A program made the translations under genes and the position numbers. A DNA stretch of 36,180 nucleotides. Origin: Synechococcus sp. UW140 (GTDB taxonomy: Bacteria; Cyanobacteriota; Cyanobacteriia; PCC-6307; Cyanobiaceae). The first letter of the stretch is position 1, and every line of letters begins with the position of its first letter. The stretch spans positions 1 to 36,180 of the forward strand of contig CAMCMT010000026.1 of assembly GCA_945875915.1 (NCBI GenBank), given 5' to 3'. Positions 17,852-27,055 of the stretch are shown in pieces. Under the pieces are notes generated by a model. That model ran no database searches, was not told the DNA's origin, and saw only the letters and a program-made list of their open reading frames with translations.

Positions 17852-18790
17852 CTAGTCCTCCTGGGCGGCCCGCTCCAGCAGCGCCAGGGCGCCGGCCGGG
17901 GTGGGTTCGCGCATTAGTTGTTGGCGCAGTTGGGCCGCCCCGGGGAAGCCCTGGCAGGTCCAGCCCATGTGTTTGCGGGCGATCAGCAGGCCGTGGTCCC
18001 CCTTGCGCGCCACCAGGGCCTGCAATTGCTCGGCGGCCAGGGCCAGCCGCTCCCCTTTGCCGGGGGTGGGCGGCACCGGCCGGCCGGCCAGGGCCGCATC
18101 GATCTGGCCCACCAGCCAGGGGGCGCCCATGGTGCCCCGGCCCACCATCACCCCATCGGCGCCGGTCTCGGCCAGGCAGCGCAGGGCGTCGTCTGGGCTG
18201 GCCACATCGCCATTGGCAAATAGGGGGATGGTGAGGGCCCGTTTCACCGCCGCAATCGCCTGCCAGTCGGCCTGGCCGCGGAAGCCCTGCTGGCGGGTGC
18301 GGCCGTGCAGGGTCAGGGCCTGGGCGCCGGCCGCCTGCAGGGCCAGGGCAAAGCCCACCGGATCGGCCGAATCGCCGCACCACCCCAGCCGCGTTTTCAC
18401 CGTGACCGGAATCGACACCGCATCCGCCACCGCGGCCACCAGCCGCTGGGCCAGGGCCGGATCGCGGATTAGGCCACTGCCGCCGCCCTTGCGGGCGATC
18501 TTTTTCACCGGGCAGCCCATGTTGATGTCGATCAGAAAGGCGCCGGCCTGCTCGGCCCGCCGGGCCGCATCGGCCATGGCGGCCGGCCGGTAGTCAAATA
18601 GCTGCACGCCAATCGGCCCGGATTCGCTGGCCAGGTCCTCCACCTTCTCCAGGCCAAAACCCAGCTCCAGGCTGGTGGCATTCACCATCTCGGTAAACAG
18701 CAGGGCCCCGGGGGCCCAGCGCCGCACCAGCTGGCGAAAAATCCGGTCGCTCACCCCCGCCAGGGGCGACTGCAACACCCGGCAGGCCAA
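17852..18790 (-). CDS. dus: tRNA-dihydrouridine synthase
   Basis: Dus reduces uridine to dihydrouridine in the D-loop of tRNAs using FMN and NADPH. Motifs in order are SPLAGVSDRIFRQLVRRW at the N-terminus, TEMVNA, the catalytic-loop DINMGCPVKKIARKGGGS with the conserved Cys, VTVKTRLGW, LTLHGRTRQQGFRG, IPLFANGDV and GVMVGRGTMGAPWL. Length is 312 residues, typical for the family. The usable start is a TTG at 18790 (minus strand). The in-frame codons before it up to a TAG near 18828 contain no ATG or GTG, so a rare start or a sequencing difference upstream must be assumed. Confidence 0.93.
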   Translation of the reverse strand: MACRVLQSPLAGVSDRIFRQLVRRWAPGALLFTEMVNATSLELGFGLEKVEDLASESGPIGVQLFDYRPAAMADAARRAEQAGAFLIDINMGCPVKKIARKGGGSGLIRDPALAQRLVAAVADAVSIPVTVKTRLGWCGDSADPVGFALALQAAGAQALTLHGRTRQQGFRGQADWQAIAAVKRALTIPLFANGDVASPDDALRCLAETGADGVMVGRGTMGAPWLVGQIDAALAGRPVPPTPGKGERLALAAEQLQALVARKGDHGLLIARKHMGWTCQGFPGAAQLRQQLMREPTPAGALALLERAAQED

Positions 18791-19218
18791 CTGGCGCGGC
18801 GTGCCCCGGCCGGCTAGGCCCAGGGGCGTCTGGAACGGGCTAGCCCCCAGGGCGCTGACGAACCTGGTCCCCGGGGTGCCCAGGCCCGCACGCCCCGCCG
18901 GGCTTGCCGTGGCGCTCCCCCCGCTTGCCGTGGCGCTCCCGCCACTGGGCGGGGCGCCGTTCTCCCGGGCGCTCGCCCCTGGGCCAACGGCATCCGGCGG
19001 GGACCAGGGGGCGGGGCTGGCGGTGGGGCTGCTGATGGCTCCTGGGGCGGCTGATCTCTACGGGGGGCGGCCAGCCGTTGCCGGATGGGGGACCCTTGCC
19101 CCATTCTCGCCATCATTAGGGCGCGGCCCGGAGCCGCCCCTGCCCTGCTCCCGCCCCTTCGCCTGCCTGCGCCATCGACCCCGCCGCTGCCCCCAGTCCC
19201 TGGCCCCTGTCGCGGCCG
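18791..19218. other. GC-rich intergenic stretch between divergent dus and DUF1823 genes
   Basis: About 430 bp with no gene I can support. Long open frames exist on both strands but they are Pro/Ala/Arg-rich, overlap each other and show no conserved motif. It contains a 21-bp tandem duplication (listed separately) and must hold the promoters of dus and of the DUF1823 gene. Confidence 0.4.
18902..18943. repeat. 21-bp tandem duplication
   Basis: GCTTGCCGTGGCGCTCCC starts at 18902 and again at 18923, giving two tandem copies of a 21-bp unit in the dus-DUF1823 intergenic region. There is no sign of function. Confidence 0.7.
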
Positions 19219-19683
19219 TTGTTGCAGGCGGTGCTGGACGATCGCCTCAGCGATCGCTTCGTGTGTGAGCTGATCTGGTGGCGCCTGGGCTACCGGCCCG
19301 CGGCGGCGGCCGGCGTGGCTGGGGCGATCGCGCCAGGCGGCGCCCCCGAGACCTGGCTGGCCACGCCCGCCACACAAGCGCCCTGGGCTGAACGCTTTCC
19401 GATTGCTCCTGAGTTGGTGGCGGAGCGGCCCGCCAATGTCCAGCTCACCCGCTCGATCCCGGCGCCCTTCAAGCAATTGCTCAAGGAGCAGCTTGGCTTT
19501 GGCGGCTACCGCATCGGCGAGCTTTACCCCCGCCGCACCCGCCGGGCGGTGGCCGTGAACTGGTTGCTGGCCCACCTGGCCGGGCAGGGCGAGCCCTTGG
19601 CGGAAACCGGCCCCCTGCCGCCCCTGCTCGATGCGCCCGCGGATCCGGTGGCGGGCCATCCGGGCGATCGGCCGGTGGGCTGA
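19219..19683 (+). CDS. DUF1823 family protein
   Basis: The protein (154 residues from a TTG at 19219) matches the cyanobacterial and plastid DUF1823 family: LLQAVLDDRLSDRFVCELIWWRLGYR near the start, and the strongly conserved block VQLTRSIPAPFKQLLKEQLG followed by GYRIGELYPRRTRRAVAVNW. The function of the family is not known. The start is uncertain: the frame is open upstream with no ATG or GTG close by, and TTG codons at 19219 and 19222 are the nearest candidates. The C-terminal 35 residues are Pro/Gly/Ala-rich and not conserved. The neighbouring der starts 190 nt downstream; no obvious terminator separates them. Confidence 0.75.
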   Translation: MLQAVLDDRLSDRFVCELIWWRLGYRPAAAAGVAGAIAPGGAPETWLATPATQAPWAERFPIAPELVAERPANVQLTRSIPAPFKQLLKEQLGFGGYRIGELYPRRTRRAVAVNWLLAHLAGQGEPLAETGPLPPLLDAPADPVAGHPGDRPVG

Positions 19684-19875
19684 GGTCCCCAGCTTGGGCC
19701 CCCAGGCCCCGCTGCCGCCCAGTCCGGCGGCTGGGCCGGCTCCTGCCCTGGGGGCCGGGCCGGGGCCAGAAGCGGCGTGGCGCCTGGGCTGGCTCCGGCG
19801 GGGAGCTCGGTACGGTCGGCCGTCTTGTCCCTCTGTAGGGTCAAGACGGGACTTGCGTTGTAGGAATAAGGCGTC

Positions 19876-21240
19876 GTGGCTCTTCCAGTCGTCGCCATCA
19901 TTGGCCGCCCCAATGTGGGCAAATCAACCTTGGTGAACCGGCTCTGCCGGAGCCGGGAAGCGATCGTGCATGACCAGCCCGGGGTGACCCGGGACCGCAC
20001 CTACCAGGAGGGGTTCTGGGGCGATCGCACCTTCCGGGTCGTCGATACCGGCGGCCTGGTGTTCGATGACGACAGCGAATTTCTGCCGGAGATCCGCGAA
20101 CAGGCCAACCTGGCCCTGGCCGAGGCGGCCGTGGCCGTGGTGATCGCCGATGGCCAGCAGGGGCTCACCGCCGCCGACCAATCGATCGCCGAGTGGTTGC
20201 GGGGCCAGAGCTGCCCGGTGCTGCTGGCGGTGAACAAATGCGAATCGCCCGACCAGGGCCTGGCCATGGCGGCCGAGTTCTGGAGCCTGGGCCTGGGCGA
20301 GCCCTACCCGGTGTCGGCCATCCACGGCGCCGGCACCGCCGAGCTGCTCGATGCCCTGCTCACCCACCTGCCCCCCACCCCCGAGGTGGAGGAGGAGGAG
20401 CCGATCCAGCTGGCGATCATTGGCCGGCCCAACGTCGGCAAATCGAGCCTGCTCAATGCCGTTTGCGGCGAGAAACGGGCGATCGTCAGCCCGATCCGGG
20501 GCACCACCCGCGACACGATCGACACCACGATCGAGCGGGAAGGCAAGCGCTGGAAACTGCTCGATACCGCCGGCATCCGCCGCCGCCGCAGCGTGGATTA
20601 CGGCCCGGAATATTTCGGCATCAACCGCAGTTTCAAGGCGATTGAGCGCTGCGATGTCTGCGCCCTGGTGATCGATGTGCTCGATGGTGTCACCGAGCAG
20701 GACCAGCGCCTGGCCGGCCGCATCGAAGAAGATGGCCGCGCCTGCGTGATCGTCGTCAACAAGTGGGATGCGGTGGAGAAGGACAGCCACACCATGGCGG
20801 CCATGGAAAAGGAGCTGCGCGCCAAGCTCTATTTCCTCGATTGGGCGCCGATGTTGTTCACCTCGGCCCTCTCCGGCCAGCGGGTCGAGAGCATCTTTGC
20901 GGTGGCGGCCGTGGCCGTGGAGCAACACCGTCGCCGCGTCAGCACCTCGGTGGTGAATGAGGTGCTCCAAGAAGCCGTGAGCTGGCGTTCCCCCCCCACC
21001 AGCCGCGGCGGTCGCCAGGGCCGGATTTACTACGGCACCCAGGTCGCCACCCGGCCCCCCAGCTTCACCCTGTTCGTCAACGATCCCAAGTTGTTTGGCG
21101 ACACCTACCGCCGCTATGTGGAACGGCAAATCCGCGAGGGCCTGGGCTTTGAGGGCTCCCCGCTGAAACTGTTCTGGCGCGGCAAGCAGCAACGTGATGC
21201 CGAAAAAGAACTGGCGCGCCAACAGGCCAAATCCCACTAA
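19876..21240 (+). CDS. der: Ribosome biogenesis GTPase Der (EngA)
   Basis: Der has two tandem GTPase domains and a KH-like C-terminal domain and acts in 50S subunit maturation. The first domain has GRPNVGKS at 10-17, DTGG at 57-60 and NKCE at 120-123 in place of the usual NKxD. The second has GRPNVGKS at 183-190, DTAG and NKWD. The C-terminal segment [19 protein letters not shown] is characteristic. The 454 residues match the family. The start is a GTG at 19876, directly before [15 protein letters not shown]. It heads the run der-ecfT-pipX-yggS-sepF-proC. Confidence 0.97.
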   Translation: MALPVVAIIGRPNVGKSTLVNRLCRSREAIVHDQPGVTRDRTYQEGFWGDRTFRVVDTGGLVFDDDSEFLPEIREQANLALAEAAVAVVIADGQQGLTAADQSIAEWLRGQSCPVLLAVNKCESPDQGLAMAAEFWSLGLGEPYPVSAIHGAGTAELLDALLTHLPPTPEVEEEEPIQLAIIGRPNVGKSSLLNAVCGEKRAIVSPIRGTTRDTIDTTIEREGKRWKLLDTAGIRRRRSVDYGPEYFGINRSFKAIERCDVCALVIDVLDGVTEQDQRLAGRIEEDGRACVIVVNKWDAVEKDSHTMAAMEKELRAKLYFLDWAPMLFTSALSGQRVESIFAVAAVAVEQHRRRVSTSVVNEVLQEAVSWRSPPTSRGGRQGRIYYGTQVATRPPSFTLFVNDPKLFGDTYRRYVERQIREGLGFEGSPLKLFWRGKQQRDAEKELARQQAKSH

Positions 21241-21303
21241 GGATCGTTTGATGGCTCAGGCGAGCTGGAGGATGGGTCCCCAAGTCCTGGGGATTCGCGG
21301 CTG

Positions 21304-22236
21304 ATGGACTGGCTGAGGCAGATTCCGATCGGCCAGTATGTGCCGGGCAGCGGCAGCTGGTTGCGCCAGCTCGATGCCCGCCAGAAGCTGGCCTGGACCC
21401 TGGCCTTCCTGCTCACGCCGATCCTGGCCGGGCCCCTCTGGCGCCTGGCCCTGGTGGGGCTGCTGCTCCTGGTTACGGCCCTCAGCGGCCTGCCCTGGCG
21501 CCTGTGGCGCCGCAGCTTGCCCCTGCTGTTGGCCCTGGCCCTGGTCGTGGGCTGCCTCTCGGCCCTGCTGCCCGCCGGCAATGGCGTTGCCGCCAGCCCC
21601 AGCCGCCCGCCGACGGAGCTGCGCCTGGGGCCGGCCGGCGCCGATGGCCAGCCGCCCAGCCGCACGGGCCTGAGCTGGGAGTTGCTGCGCTGGGGCCCCC
21701 TTCGAGTGGGACCCCTGGCGCTGGGCCCCCTGGTGGTGACCCGCCGCTCGGGCGAGTTGGGCCTCAATAGCGCCACCCTGCTCTTCACCGTGATCCACAG
21801 CGCCAACCTGCTGCTGCTCACCACCCCGCCGGAGGAGTTGGTGTGGGCCCTGGCCTGGCTGATCACGCCCCTGGGGCGCCTGGGGCTGCCCGTGGATCGG
21901 CTTGGCTTCACGTTGCTCCTGGCCCTGCGTTTCCTGCCGCTCGTGCAAGAAGAGTTCCAGAACCTGTTGCGCTCCCTGGCAACCCGTTCGGTGAACCTGC
22001 GCCAGCTCGGATTCAAGGGGGGTTTCGGGTTGCTGTTGGCCGTGGCTGAACGGCTGCTGGCCAACGTGTTGTTGCGCTCGGAACAGGGGGCCGAAGCCCT
22101 GCTCGCCCGGGGCGCCAGCTGGATCTCGCCGACGGAGTTGCGCCAGCCCCAGCCGGGATGGGGCCTGTTGCAGTTGGCGGGCGGCGCCGCCTTGCTGCTG
22201 TTAATCGGGTTGAGATGGCGGTACGGTGCCCTCTAA
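21304..22236 (+). CDS. ecfT: Energy-coupling factor transporter transmembrane protein (EcfT/CbiQ-like)
   Basis: This is the membrane coupling subunit of an ECF-type importer, which bridges a substrate-binding S component and two ATPases. N-terminal LDARQKLAWTLAFLLTPILAG, further hydrophobic helices, and a C-terminal cytoplasmic helical part with AERLLANVLLRSEQGAEALLARG (an A-R-G coupling motif) fit the family. Length is 310 residues. A Pro/Gly-rich insertion at about 95-125 is non-conserved. No ATPase or S component is next to it, so its substrate is not shown here. It starts 63 nt after der and ends 3 nt before pipX. Confidence 0.85.
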   Translation: MDWLRQIPIGQYVPGSGSWLRQLDARQKLAWTLAFLLTPILAGPLWRLALVGLLLLVTALSGLPWRLWRRSLPLLLALALVVGCLSALLPAGNGVAASPSRPPTELRLGPAGADGQPPSRTGLSWELLRWGPLRVGPLALGPLVVTRRSGELGLNSATLLFTVIHSANLLLLTTPPEELVWALAWLITPLGRLGLPVDRLGFTLLLALRFLPLVQEEFQNLLRSLATRSVNLRQLGFKGGFGLLLAVAERLLANVLLRSEQGAEALLARGASWISPTELRQPQPGWGLLQLAGGAALLLLIGLRWRYGAL

Positions 22237-22239
22237 GTT

Positions 22240-22527
22240 GTGTCAAACCTGACAGACAACGTGAGCGCAGAGCGTTACCTCAACCATCCGCTGTTCGGAC
22301 TGCTCTATCGGGTGGCCCTGGCGGGGGAAGGTCGGGATCTGTACGCCACCTTGTATGCCCAGCGGATGTTTTTTCTGGTGACGCTCCAGCCCCGGGGCGC
22401 CCAGTTTGAGGTGATCCCGCTGATGGATGCCCGGCACCTGGCCGAGCAGAACCTGGTCCGCACCCGCCGCGAGGGCGCCGAGGCCCATGCCCCCTGGCGT
22501 CTGCTCTTCGACCAGACTTTTATCTAG
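22240..22527 (+). CDS. pipX: PII-interacting protein PipX
   Basis: PipX is a cyanobacterial co-activator that swaps between the nitrogen regulator NtcA and the signal protein PII according to 2-oxoglutarate. The 95 residues begin with a GTG and show the PipX Tudor-like domain: ERYLNHPLFGLLYRVALAGE, DLYATLYAQRMFFLV, FEVIPLMDARHLAEQNLVRT. The C-terminal helices end in PWRLLFDQTFI. It lies 3 nt after ecfT and 67 nt before yggS, the conserved pipX-pipY linkage. No clear GTA-N8-TAC NtcA site is seen directly upstream. Confidence 0.95.
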   Translation: MSNLTDNVSAERYLNHPLFGLLYRVALAGEGRDLYATLYAQRMFFLVTLQPRGAQFEVIPLMDARHLAEQNLVRTRREGAEAHAPWRLLFDQTFI

Positions 22528-22594
22528 GTCGGGCCCCAGGTAGCCCCCAGGCCCTGTCCCTCGGCCGCCACCGCCACCCCATCCCGGTCTTCCC

Positions 22595-23287
22595 ATGGCA
22601 GCTGGAACGCTCAGCGCGCCCGATCCCGTCAGCCCACCCTGGAGCCTGGAGCACCAGCTCGCTGCCTTAAGGGCGGCCCTGCCCGCCGGCACCCGGCTGC
22701 TGGCGGTGAGCAAGGGCCATCCCGCCGCCACGGTGCGCCAGCTGGCGGCCCTGGGCCAGCGCAGCTTCGCTGAAAGCCGCCTGCAGGAGGCGATCGCCAA
22801 GCAGGCGGAGCTGGCCGACCTGGGCGCGCTCGATTGGCACTTCATCGGCCGGCTCCAGGCCAACAAGGCCCGCGCTGTGCTGCGCCAGTTCGGCACGATC
22901 CACGCCGTTGACAGCCTGGAGCTGGCCGAGCGCCTGGCCCGCATCGCCGCTGAGGAGGGCCTGGCACCGGCCGTGTTCCTGCAGGTGAAGCTGCGCGTTG
23001 ATCCCAGTAAAACCGGATTATCAGCCGATGACCTTCGGCAGCTCTGGCCGCAGCTGCAGGGGCTCAAGCCCTTGCGGTGTGTTGGGTTGATGACCATCGC
23101 GCCCCAGGGCCTCCCCCGGGCCGAAAGCCTGGCTCTTTTTGGCGACTGCGCTGCCCTGGCCAGGGATCTGGGCCTGGCGGAGCTGTCGATGGGCATGAGT
23201 GGCGACTGGGCCGAGGCTGCGGCGGCAGGCAGCACCTGGGTGCGGATCGGCTCCGGTTTGTTCGGACCGAAACCTTGCCAGCCCTGA
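22595..23287 (+). CDS. yggS: PLP homeostasis protein, YggS/PROSC family
   Basis: This alanine-racemase-fold PLP-binding protein maintains free pyridoxal phosphate. The PLP lysine is Lys40 in RLLAVSKGHPAATV. FAESRLQEAIAKQAEL, DWHFIGRLQANKARAVL, IHAVDSLELAERL, LQVKLRVDPSKTGL, GLMTIAPQG, LSMGMSGDWAEAAAAGSTWVRIGSGLFG follow in family order. Length is 230 residues. It is the pipY partner of pipX in cyanobacteria and lies in the same run. The next gene, sepF, starts 39 nt downstream, the widespread yggS-sepF linkage. Confidence 0.95.
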   Translation: MAAGTLSAPDPVSPPWSLEHQLAALRAALPAGTRLLAVSKGHPAATVRQLAALGQRSFAESRLQEAIAKQAELADLGALDWHFIGRLQANKARAVLRQFGTIHAVDSLELAERLARIAAEEGLAPAVFLQVKLRVDPSKTGLSADDLRQLWPQLQGLKPLRCVGLMTIAPQGLPRAESLALFGDCAALARDLGLAELSMGMSGDWAEAAAAGSTWVRIGSGLFGPKPCQP

Positions 23288-23326
23288 CGTGGGACGCTAT
23301 CTAGGTCAAAGTCACAAGGAAATTCT

Positions 23327-23893
23327 GTGTCGTTGTTTTCCCGCCTGCGTGCCGTCGTCTCCGGCGATGACTACCTCGACGGTGAATACGACGATGAGCT
23401 CGATTACGAGCACGACGATGCGCCCCAGCCGACCAGCCCGATCAGCCGCAGCAGTTCCCTGGCGCTCAGCTCCGATTTCATGGCCGACGACCCCTTTGCG
23501 GGCACCAACGTGATCGGCATGCCGGGCCTCTCTTCCGCCACGGCCGAGGTCACCCTGATGGAGCCCCGCAGCTTCGATGAGATGCCCCGCGCCATCCAGG
23601 CCCTGCGCGAGCGCAAGACCGTGATCCTCAACCTCACGATGATGGAGCCGGACCAGGCCCAGCGGGCCGTGGATTTCGTTGCCGGCGGCACCTTCGCCAT
23701 CGACGGCCACCAGGAACGGGTCGGCGAAAGCATCTTCTTGTTCGCCCCCAGCTGCGTCACCGTCACCACCGCCGCCAGCGAGGAGGCCTCCTCACCGACG
23801 ATCGTGTCCCGCGACCGCGACCCTGGCCAGGAGCAGCAGGCCGCCCCCAGCCCCGCCTGGGGCCGCACCGAGTCCGGTTTCGGCCTCGGCTGA
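23327..23893 (+). CDS. sepF: Cell division protein SepF
   Basis: SepF binds FtsZ and anchors division filaments to the membrane. The GTG start yields [15 protein letters not shown], an amphipathic membrane-targeting helix, then an acidic linker rich in Asp, Glu and Tyr. The conserved core at about 75-150 carries [44 protein letters not shown] and [15 protein letters not shown]. The C-terminal 35 residues are variable. The 188 residues are typical of cyanobacterial SepF. It is embedded in the yggS-sepF-proC run. Confidence 0.95.
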   Translation: MSLFSRLRAVVSGDDYLDGEYDDELDYEHDDAPQPTSPISRSSSLALSSDFMADDPFAGTNVIGMPGLSSATAEVTLMEPRSFDEMPRAIQALRERKTVILNLTMMEPDQAQRAVDFVAGGTFAIDGHQERVGESIFLFAPSCVTVTTAASEEASSPTIVSRDRDPGQEQQAAPSPAWGRTESGFGLG

Positions 23894-24003
23894 GCCGGCG
23901 ATCCCTTTGGCGGCTGGTGGGTCGAGCCGGTTGGGCCTGACGGCGTTCCCTTGAGCCGCCCACCCCTGCCTTGCACACTCCCGAACCGGGTCTGGCCCAG
24001 CCC

Positions 24004-24873
24004 ATGGCGCTTCCCTCCACCACGCCCCCAGCCGGCTCTCCCCCCTTGTCTGGGTTAGGCGGGTTCACCCCGGAGAGTTTCGGGGTGGTGGGCTTTGGGC
24101 GCATGGCCCAGGCCCTATTGCTGCCCTTGATCGACAGTGGCCAGGTGGCGCCTGCCGCCGTGAGGGCGGTGGTGGGCACGGTTGCCTCGGCGGTCCGCCT
24201 GGAGGCCCAGTACGGCCTGGTCGTGGCCACCGATCCCGCGCAGGCCTGGCAGGCACCCGTGGTGCTCCTGGCGGTCAAGCCCCAGCTGCTGGCCGCGGCG
24301 GCCGAAGCCGCCCAAGGGATCCCTGTCCCGGTCGTTCGCCGCCCCCTGTTGATTTCGGTTTTGGCCGGGGTCCCCCTGGCCAGGCTCCAGGGCCTATTCC
24401 CTGGCCATCGCATCGTGCGGGCCGTGCCGAACACGCCGGCCCTGGTGCGCCAGGGCCTTACCGGCCTGGCCTGGGGCGAGGGGATCCCGGCGGAGCAGCA
24501 GCTCTGGGTGCGCCAGCTGTTCGCCCAGGTGGGTGAGGTGCTTGACCTGCCCGAAAGCCAGCTCGATGCCTTCCTGGCCCTCACCTCCTCCGGACCGGCC
24601 TACGTGGCCCTGGTGGCCGAGGCGATGGCCGATGGGGCCGTGGCCGCCGGCTTGCCCCGGGCCCTGGCCCTGCGCCTGGCCCACCGCACCCTGGCCGGCA
24701 CGGCCGCCCTGCTCCAGGAGCAGGAGCTCCATCCGGCCCAGCTCAAGGACATGGTCGCTAGCCCCGGCGGCACCACCATTGCCGGCCTGCGCCAGCTGGA
24801 GCGCGCCGGCCTCCGCTCCGCCCTCATCGAGGCCGTGGTGGCGGCAGCCGAGCGCAGCCGCGAGCTGGCCTGA
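24004..24873 (+). CDS. proC: Pyrroline-5-carboxylate reductase
   Basis: ProC reduces pyrroline-5-carboxylate to proline with NAD(P)H. Rossmann motif FGVVGFGRMAQALL lies near residue 25. VVLLAVKPQLL, the RAVPNTPALVRQG segment, SSGPAYVALVAEAMADGAV and the C-terminal LKDMVASPGGTTIAGLRQLE are all family hallmarks. The ATG at 24004 gives 289 residues; a TTG at 23971 would add 11. The first 25 residues are Pro/Ser-rich and not conserved. It converges on plsY with only 15 nt between the stops. Confidence 0.94.
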   Translation: MALPSTTPPAGSPPLSGLGGFTPESFGVVGFGRMAQALLLPLIDSGQVAPAAVRAVVGTVASAVRLEAQYGLVVATDPAQAWQAPVVLLAVKPQLLAAAAEAAQGIPVPVVRRPLLISVLAGVPLARLQGLFPGHRIVRAVPNTPALVRQGLTGLAWGEGIPAEQQLWVRQLFAQVGEVLDLPESQLDAFLALTSSGPAYVALVAEAMADGAVAAGLPRALALRLAHRTLAGTAALLQEQELHPAQLKDMVASPGGTTIAGLRQLERAGLRSALIEAVVAAAERSRELA

Positions 24874-24888
24874 GGCTTGGGCCTGCGC

Positions 24889-25533
24889 TTAACCCTTGGC
24901 CTGGCCCAGTTTCGGTTCGGTGCCCGCCAGCAGCCGTTGCAGGTTGCTGCGGTGGCGCCAGACCACAAGCGCTGTGGTGAGCAGGGCAAGCACCAGGTAG
25001 GCGGGCCGCAGGCCGCCGCCGGCAGCGGCAAAGGAGCCCAGCATCAACAGGGGCAGGCTTAGGGCCGCCACCACGCTGGAGAGGGACACGATCCGGCTGG
25101 CGCTGAGGCTGGTCAAGAAAATGCCGAAGCAGGCCAGGCCCACGGCGGGCACCAGGCCCAGCAGCATGCCCAGCCCCGTGGCCACCGCCTTGCCTCCCTT
25201 GCCGCCCAGCCAGAACGACCAGCTGTGGCCGGCCAGGGCCGCCAGGCCCACCGCCACGACCCACCAGTCACTGGCGGCGGCGATGCCGTCGACCTGCAGC
25301 AGGGCCTTGGCGAGCAGCACTGCAGCGGTGCCCTTGAGCACATCCACCAGGAACACTGCCAGGGCTGGCCCCTTGCCGAACACCCGCAGCACGTTGGTGG
25401 CGCCGGTGGAGCCCGAACCCAGGGAGCGAATGTCCACGCCCTGGATCCAGCGGCCCGCCAGGTAGCCGCTGGGGATCGAGCCGAGCAGGTAGCCAGCGGC
25501 CAGGGCCAGCAGGGTGAGCAGGGGCGTGGTCAC
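24889..25533 (-). CDS. plsY: Glycerol-3-phosphate acyltransferase PlsY
   Basis: PlsY transfers the acyl group of acyl-phosphate to glycerol-3-phosphate at the inner membrane, the first step of phospholipid synthesis. Motifs seen are GYLLGSIPSGYLAGR, SLGSGSTGATNVLRVFGKG (motif I) and AGHSWSFWLGGKGGKAVATG (motif II), between hydrophobic helices. Length is 214 residues. A GTG at 25533 is the start and overlaps the DUF3086 stop by 4 nt (GTGA), so translation is coupled. Confidence 0.95.
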   Translation of the reverse strand: MTTPLLTLLALAAGYLLGSIPSGYLAGRWIQGVDIRSLGSGSTGATNVLRVFGKGPALAVFLVDVLKGTAAVLLAKALLQVDGIAAASDWWVVAVGLAALAGHSWSFWLGGKGGKAVATGLGMLLGLVPAVGLACFGIFLTSLSASRIVSLSSVVAALSLPLLMLGSFAAAGGGLRPAYLVLALLTTALVVWRHRSNLQRLLAGTEPKLGQAKG

Positions 25534-26537
25534 AGCAGCTCGTCGTCTAGGGCAATTTCGCTTGGTCCAGGGGCGTAGGCGAGCCAGAGCGGGAACTGCA
25601 GGATCGCCACATCGACCACCTGTTCGGCAGCGTCCACCAGGATGAAGGGCAGCTCACCCCGCTCCTCCAACCGGTCGGCCCGCTCGATCAGGGCATCGGG
25701 CCGCTCAAACAACACAATGCCGCTGTTGGGGCCGAAATCTTCCCGGCCCAGGCCGAGGCAATCCTGGAGGCCCCGCCGCCATTCGCCCAGCCGCTCCGGC
25801 TGGCCGGCCAGCACCAGGGTTTGGAAGCGCTCGCCGTAGAGGTCGCCCAGGATGGCGATGGCGGCGGCCCCCACCAGGGCATTGCGGTTGCGGCTGCCGG
25901 TGCTGGGCTGGGCGCCGCGCCCCCCCTGGAACAGGAACCAGTTCTCCAGCAGGCCGGCCGTGGGCGCGTCGAGGCTGCGGCGCAGCTTCCAGGGGTCGGC
26001 GTAGAAATCGGGCTGGCCGAGGAACTGCTCCAGCCGCTGGCGGATCAGGGGTTCGTCCTGGCTAAACAGGCCGGCTGCGGCCGGGGCCTGGGCCGGGGCG
26101 CTGGCGGCCGGACCAGCGGCGCCCTGCTCCCGGTCGAGGGGGGAGGGCTGCACCACCATCGGCTGCACCACCAGTTCCACCTGATCTGCGGCCACGGCTA
26201 GGTCTTGGAGGGCCCCCACCAGGTAGTCCTGGAAGCCCTTGACCCGCCGGGCGATGCCATCGGACTGGCCAGCGAAGCTGCTTTGGATCTCCCGCTGCAC
26301 CTGGTCGCGGCGGACCTCCAGCTCGGCCAGCTCCTGCTCGAGGACCTGGCGTTTCTGCTGGAGCTCCCCCAGCACGAGTTGCAGCAGGGCCGCTGCGGCC
26401 CCCGGCTCCGGGAGCTCACCGCTGCCAATGCCTGCCTGGATCAGCGGTTCCGGTTCGGCCGGGGCGAGGTTGTCCTGCGACTCCAGGGACCCATCGGAGT
26501 GGATTGGCAAGGGCGCGTCGGCGGCGGAGTCGCTCAT
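25530..26537 (-). CDS. DUF3086 family protein
   Basis: A 335-residue soluble protein restricted, as far as I know, to cyanobacteria and relatives; function unknown. Residues about 45-95 form a heptad-like coiled coil (LLQLVLGELQQKRQVLEQEL through VRRDQVQREIQ). A Pro/Ala-rich linker at about 128-155 leads to the conserved C-terminal domain with QFLGQPDFYADPWKLRRSL, AAIAILGDLYGERFQTLVLA, GIVLFERPDALIERADRLEE and PFILVDAAEQVVDVAILQFP. It overlaps both neighbours by 4 nt, DUF3119 upstream and plsY downstream, implying a shared membrane-lipid-related context. Confidence 0.85.
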   Translation of the reverse strand: MSDSAADAPLPIHSDGSLESQDNLAPAEPEPLIQAGIGSGELPEPGAAAALLQLVLGELQQKRQVLEQELAELEVRRDQVQREIQSSFAGQSDGIARRVKGFQDYLVGALQDLAVAADQVELVVQPMVVQPSPLDREQGAAGPAASAPAQAPAAAGLFSQDEPLIRQRLEQFLGQPDFYADPWKLRRSLDAPTAGLLENWFLFQGGRGAQPSTGSRNRNALVGAAAIAILGDLYGERFQTLVLAGQPERLGEWRRGLQDCLGLGREDFGPNSGIVLFERPDALIERADRLEERGELPFILVDAAEQVVDVAILQFPLWLAYAPGPSEIALDDELL

Positions 26538-26959
26538 GGCAGGGCGCTGAGGTGCTGGAGGAGCTGTTGACGCAAGGTTGTGGCATCAAACAGCACTGGC
26601 AAGAGATGGATGCTGCGCTGCTCACGGAAATAGAACAGCACGGGCAGGGGGCCCCAGAACAGGCGCCAGCCCAGCCAGCCGTCGTAGGGGAAGCGGCGCA
26701 GCAGGCTCTGGCGATTCCAGACCAGCAGGGCATCGGCCGTGAATTGGAGGCGCAGCAGCTGGCTTTGGAGCAGTAGGAACAGGCCGAACAGTCCCACCCC
26801 CAGGGCCAGCCAGGTGGCGCCGCTCCACAGGGGCAGCAGCAGTAGGCAGGCCAGGCCTAGGGCCACCACCCCCAGGGGCACCCAGGGGCGGGGCGCCAGG
26901 ATCACGCCGGCCTCGGGGTCTGGACCCGGGCTGGGCTGGTCTGGTTGCAGGGGATCCAT
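26534..26959 (-). CDS. DUF3119 family membrane protein
   Basis: A 141-residue protein with two close hydrophobic helices at about 29-67 (PLGVVALGLACLLLLPLW and WLALGVGLFGLFLLLQSQ). A PH-like beta region follows: LQFTADALLVWNRQSLLRRF, then PVLFYFREQRSIHLLPVLFD. This matches the cyanobacterial and plastid DUF3119 family of unknown function. The start ATG at 26959 is 97 nt downstream of the mlaE-like gene, and the stop overlaps DUF3086. Confidence 0.82.
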   Translation of the reverse strand: MDPLQPDQPSPGPDPEAGVILAPRPWVPLGVVALGLACLLLLPLWSGATWLALGVGLFGLFLLLQSQLLRLQFTADALLVWNRQSLLRRFPYDGWLGWRLFWGPLPVLFYFREQRSIHLLPVLFDATTLRQQLLQHLSALP

Positions 26960-27055
26960 CGGCGCCGCTCACTCCAGGGCCCCCATTCTGGGGAGGGGCT
27001 GGGCTGGATCGCCGCTGCCGAGATTTGCTGGCCCCCAGGCTCCCCAGCTCGGGGC

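Noticed and set aside
18675-19268. Plus-strand open frame with a repeated LAVALPP segment
   Set aside because: The first part is antisense to dus and the rest is Pro/Ala/Arg-rich; the repeat simply reflects a 21-bp DNA duplication.
19924-21237. 437-codon minus-strand open frame antisense to der
   Set aside because: It lies wholly opposite a confidently identified GTPase and has low-complexity composition.
22243-23235. 330-codon minus-strand open frame opposite pipX and yggS
   Set aside because: It spans two well-identified genes on the other strand and shows Arg/Ser/Ala-rich shadow composition.
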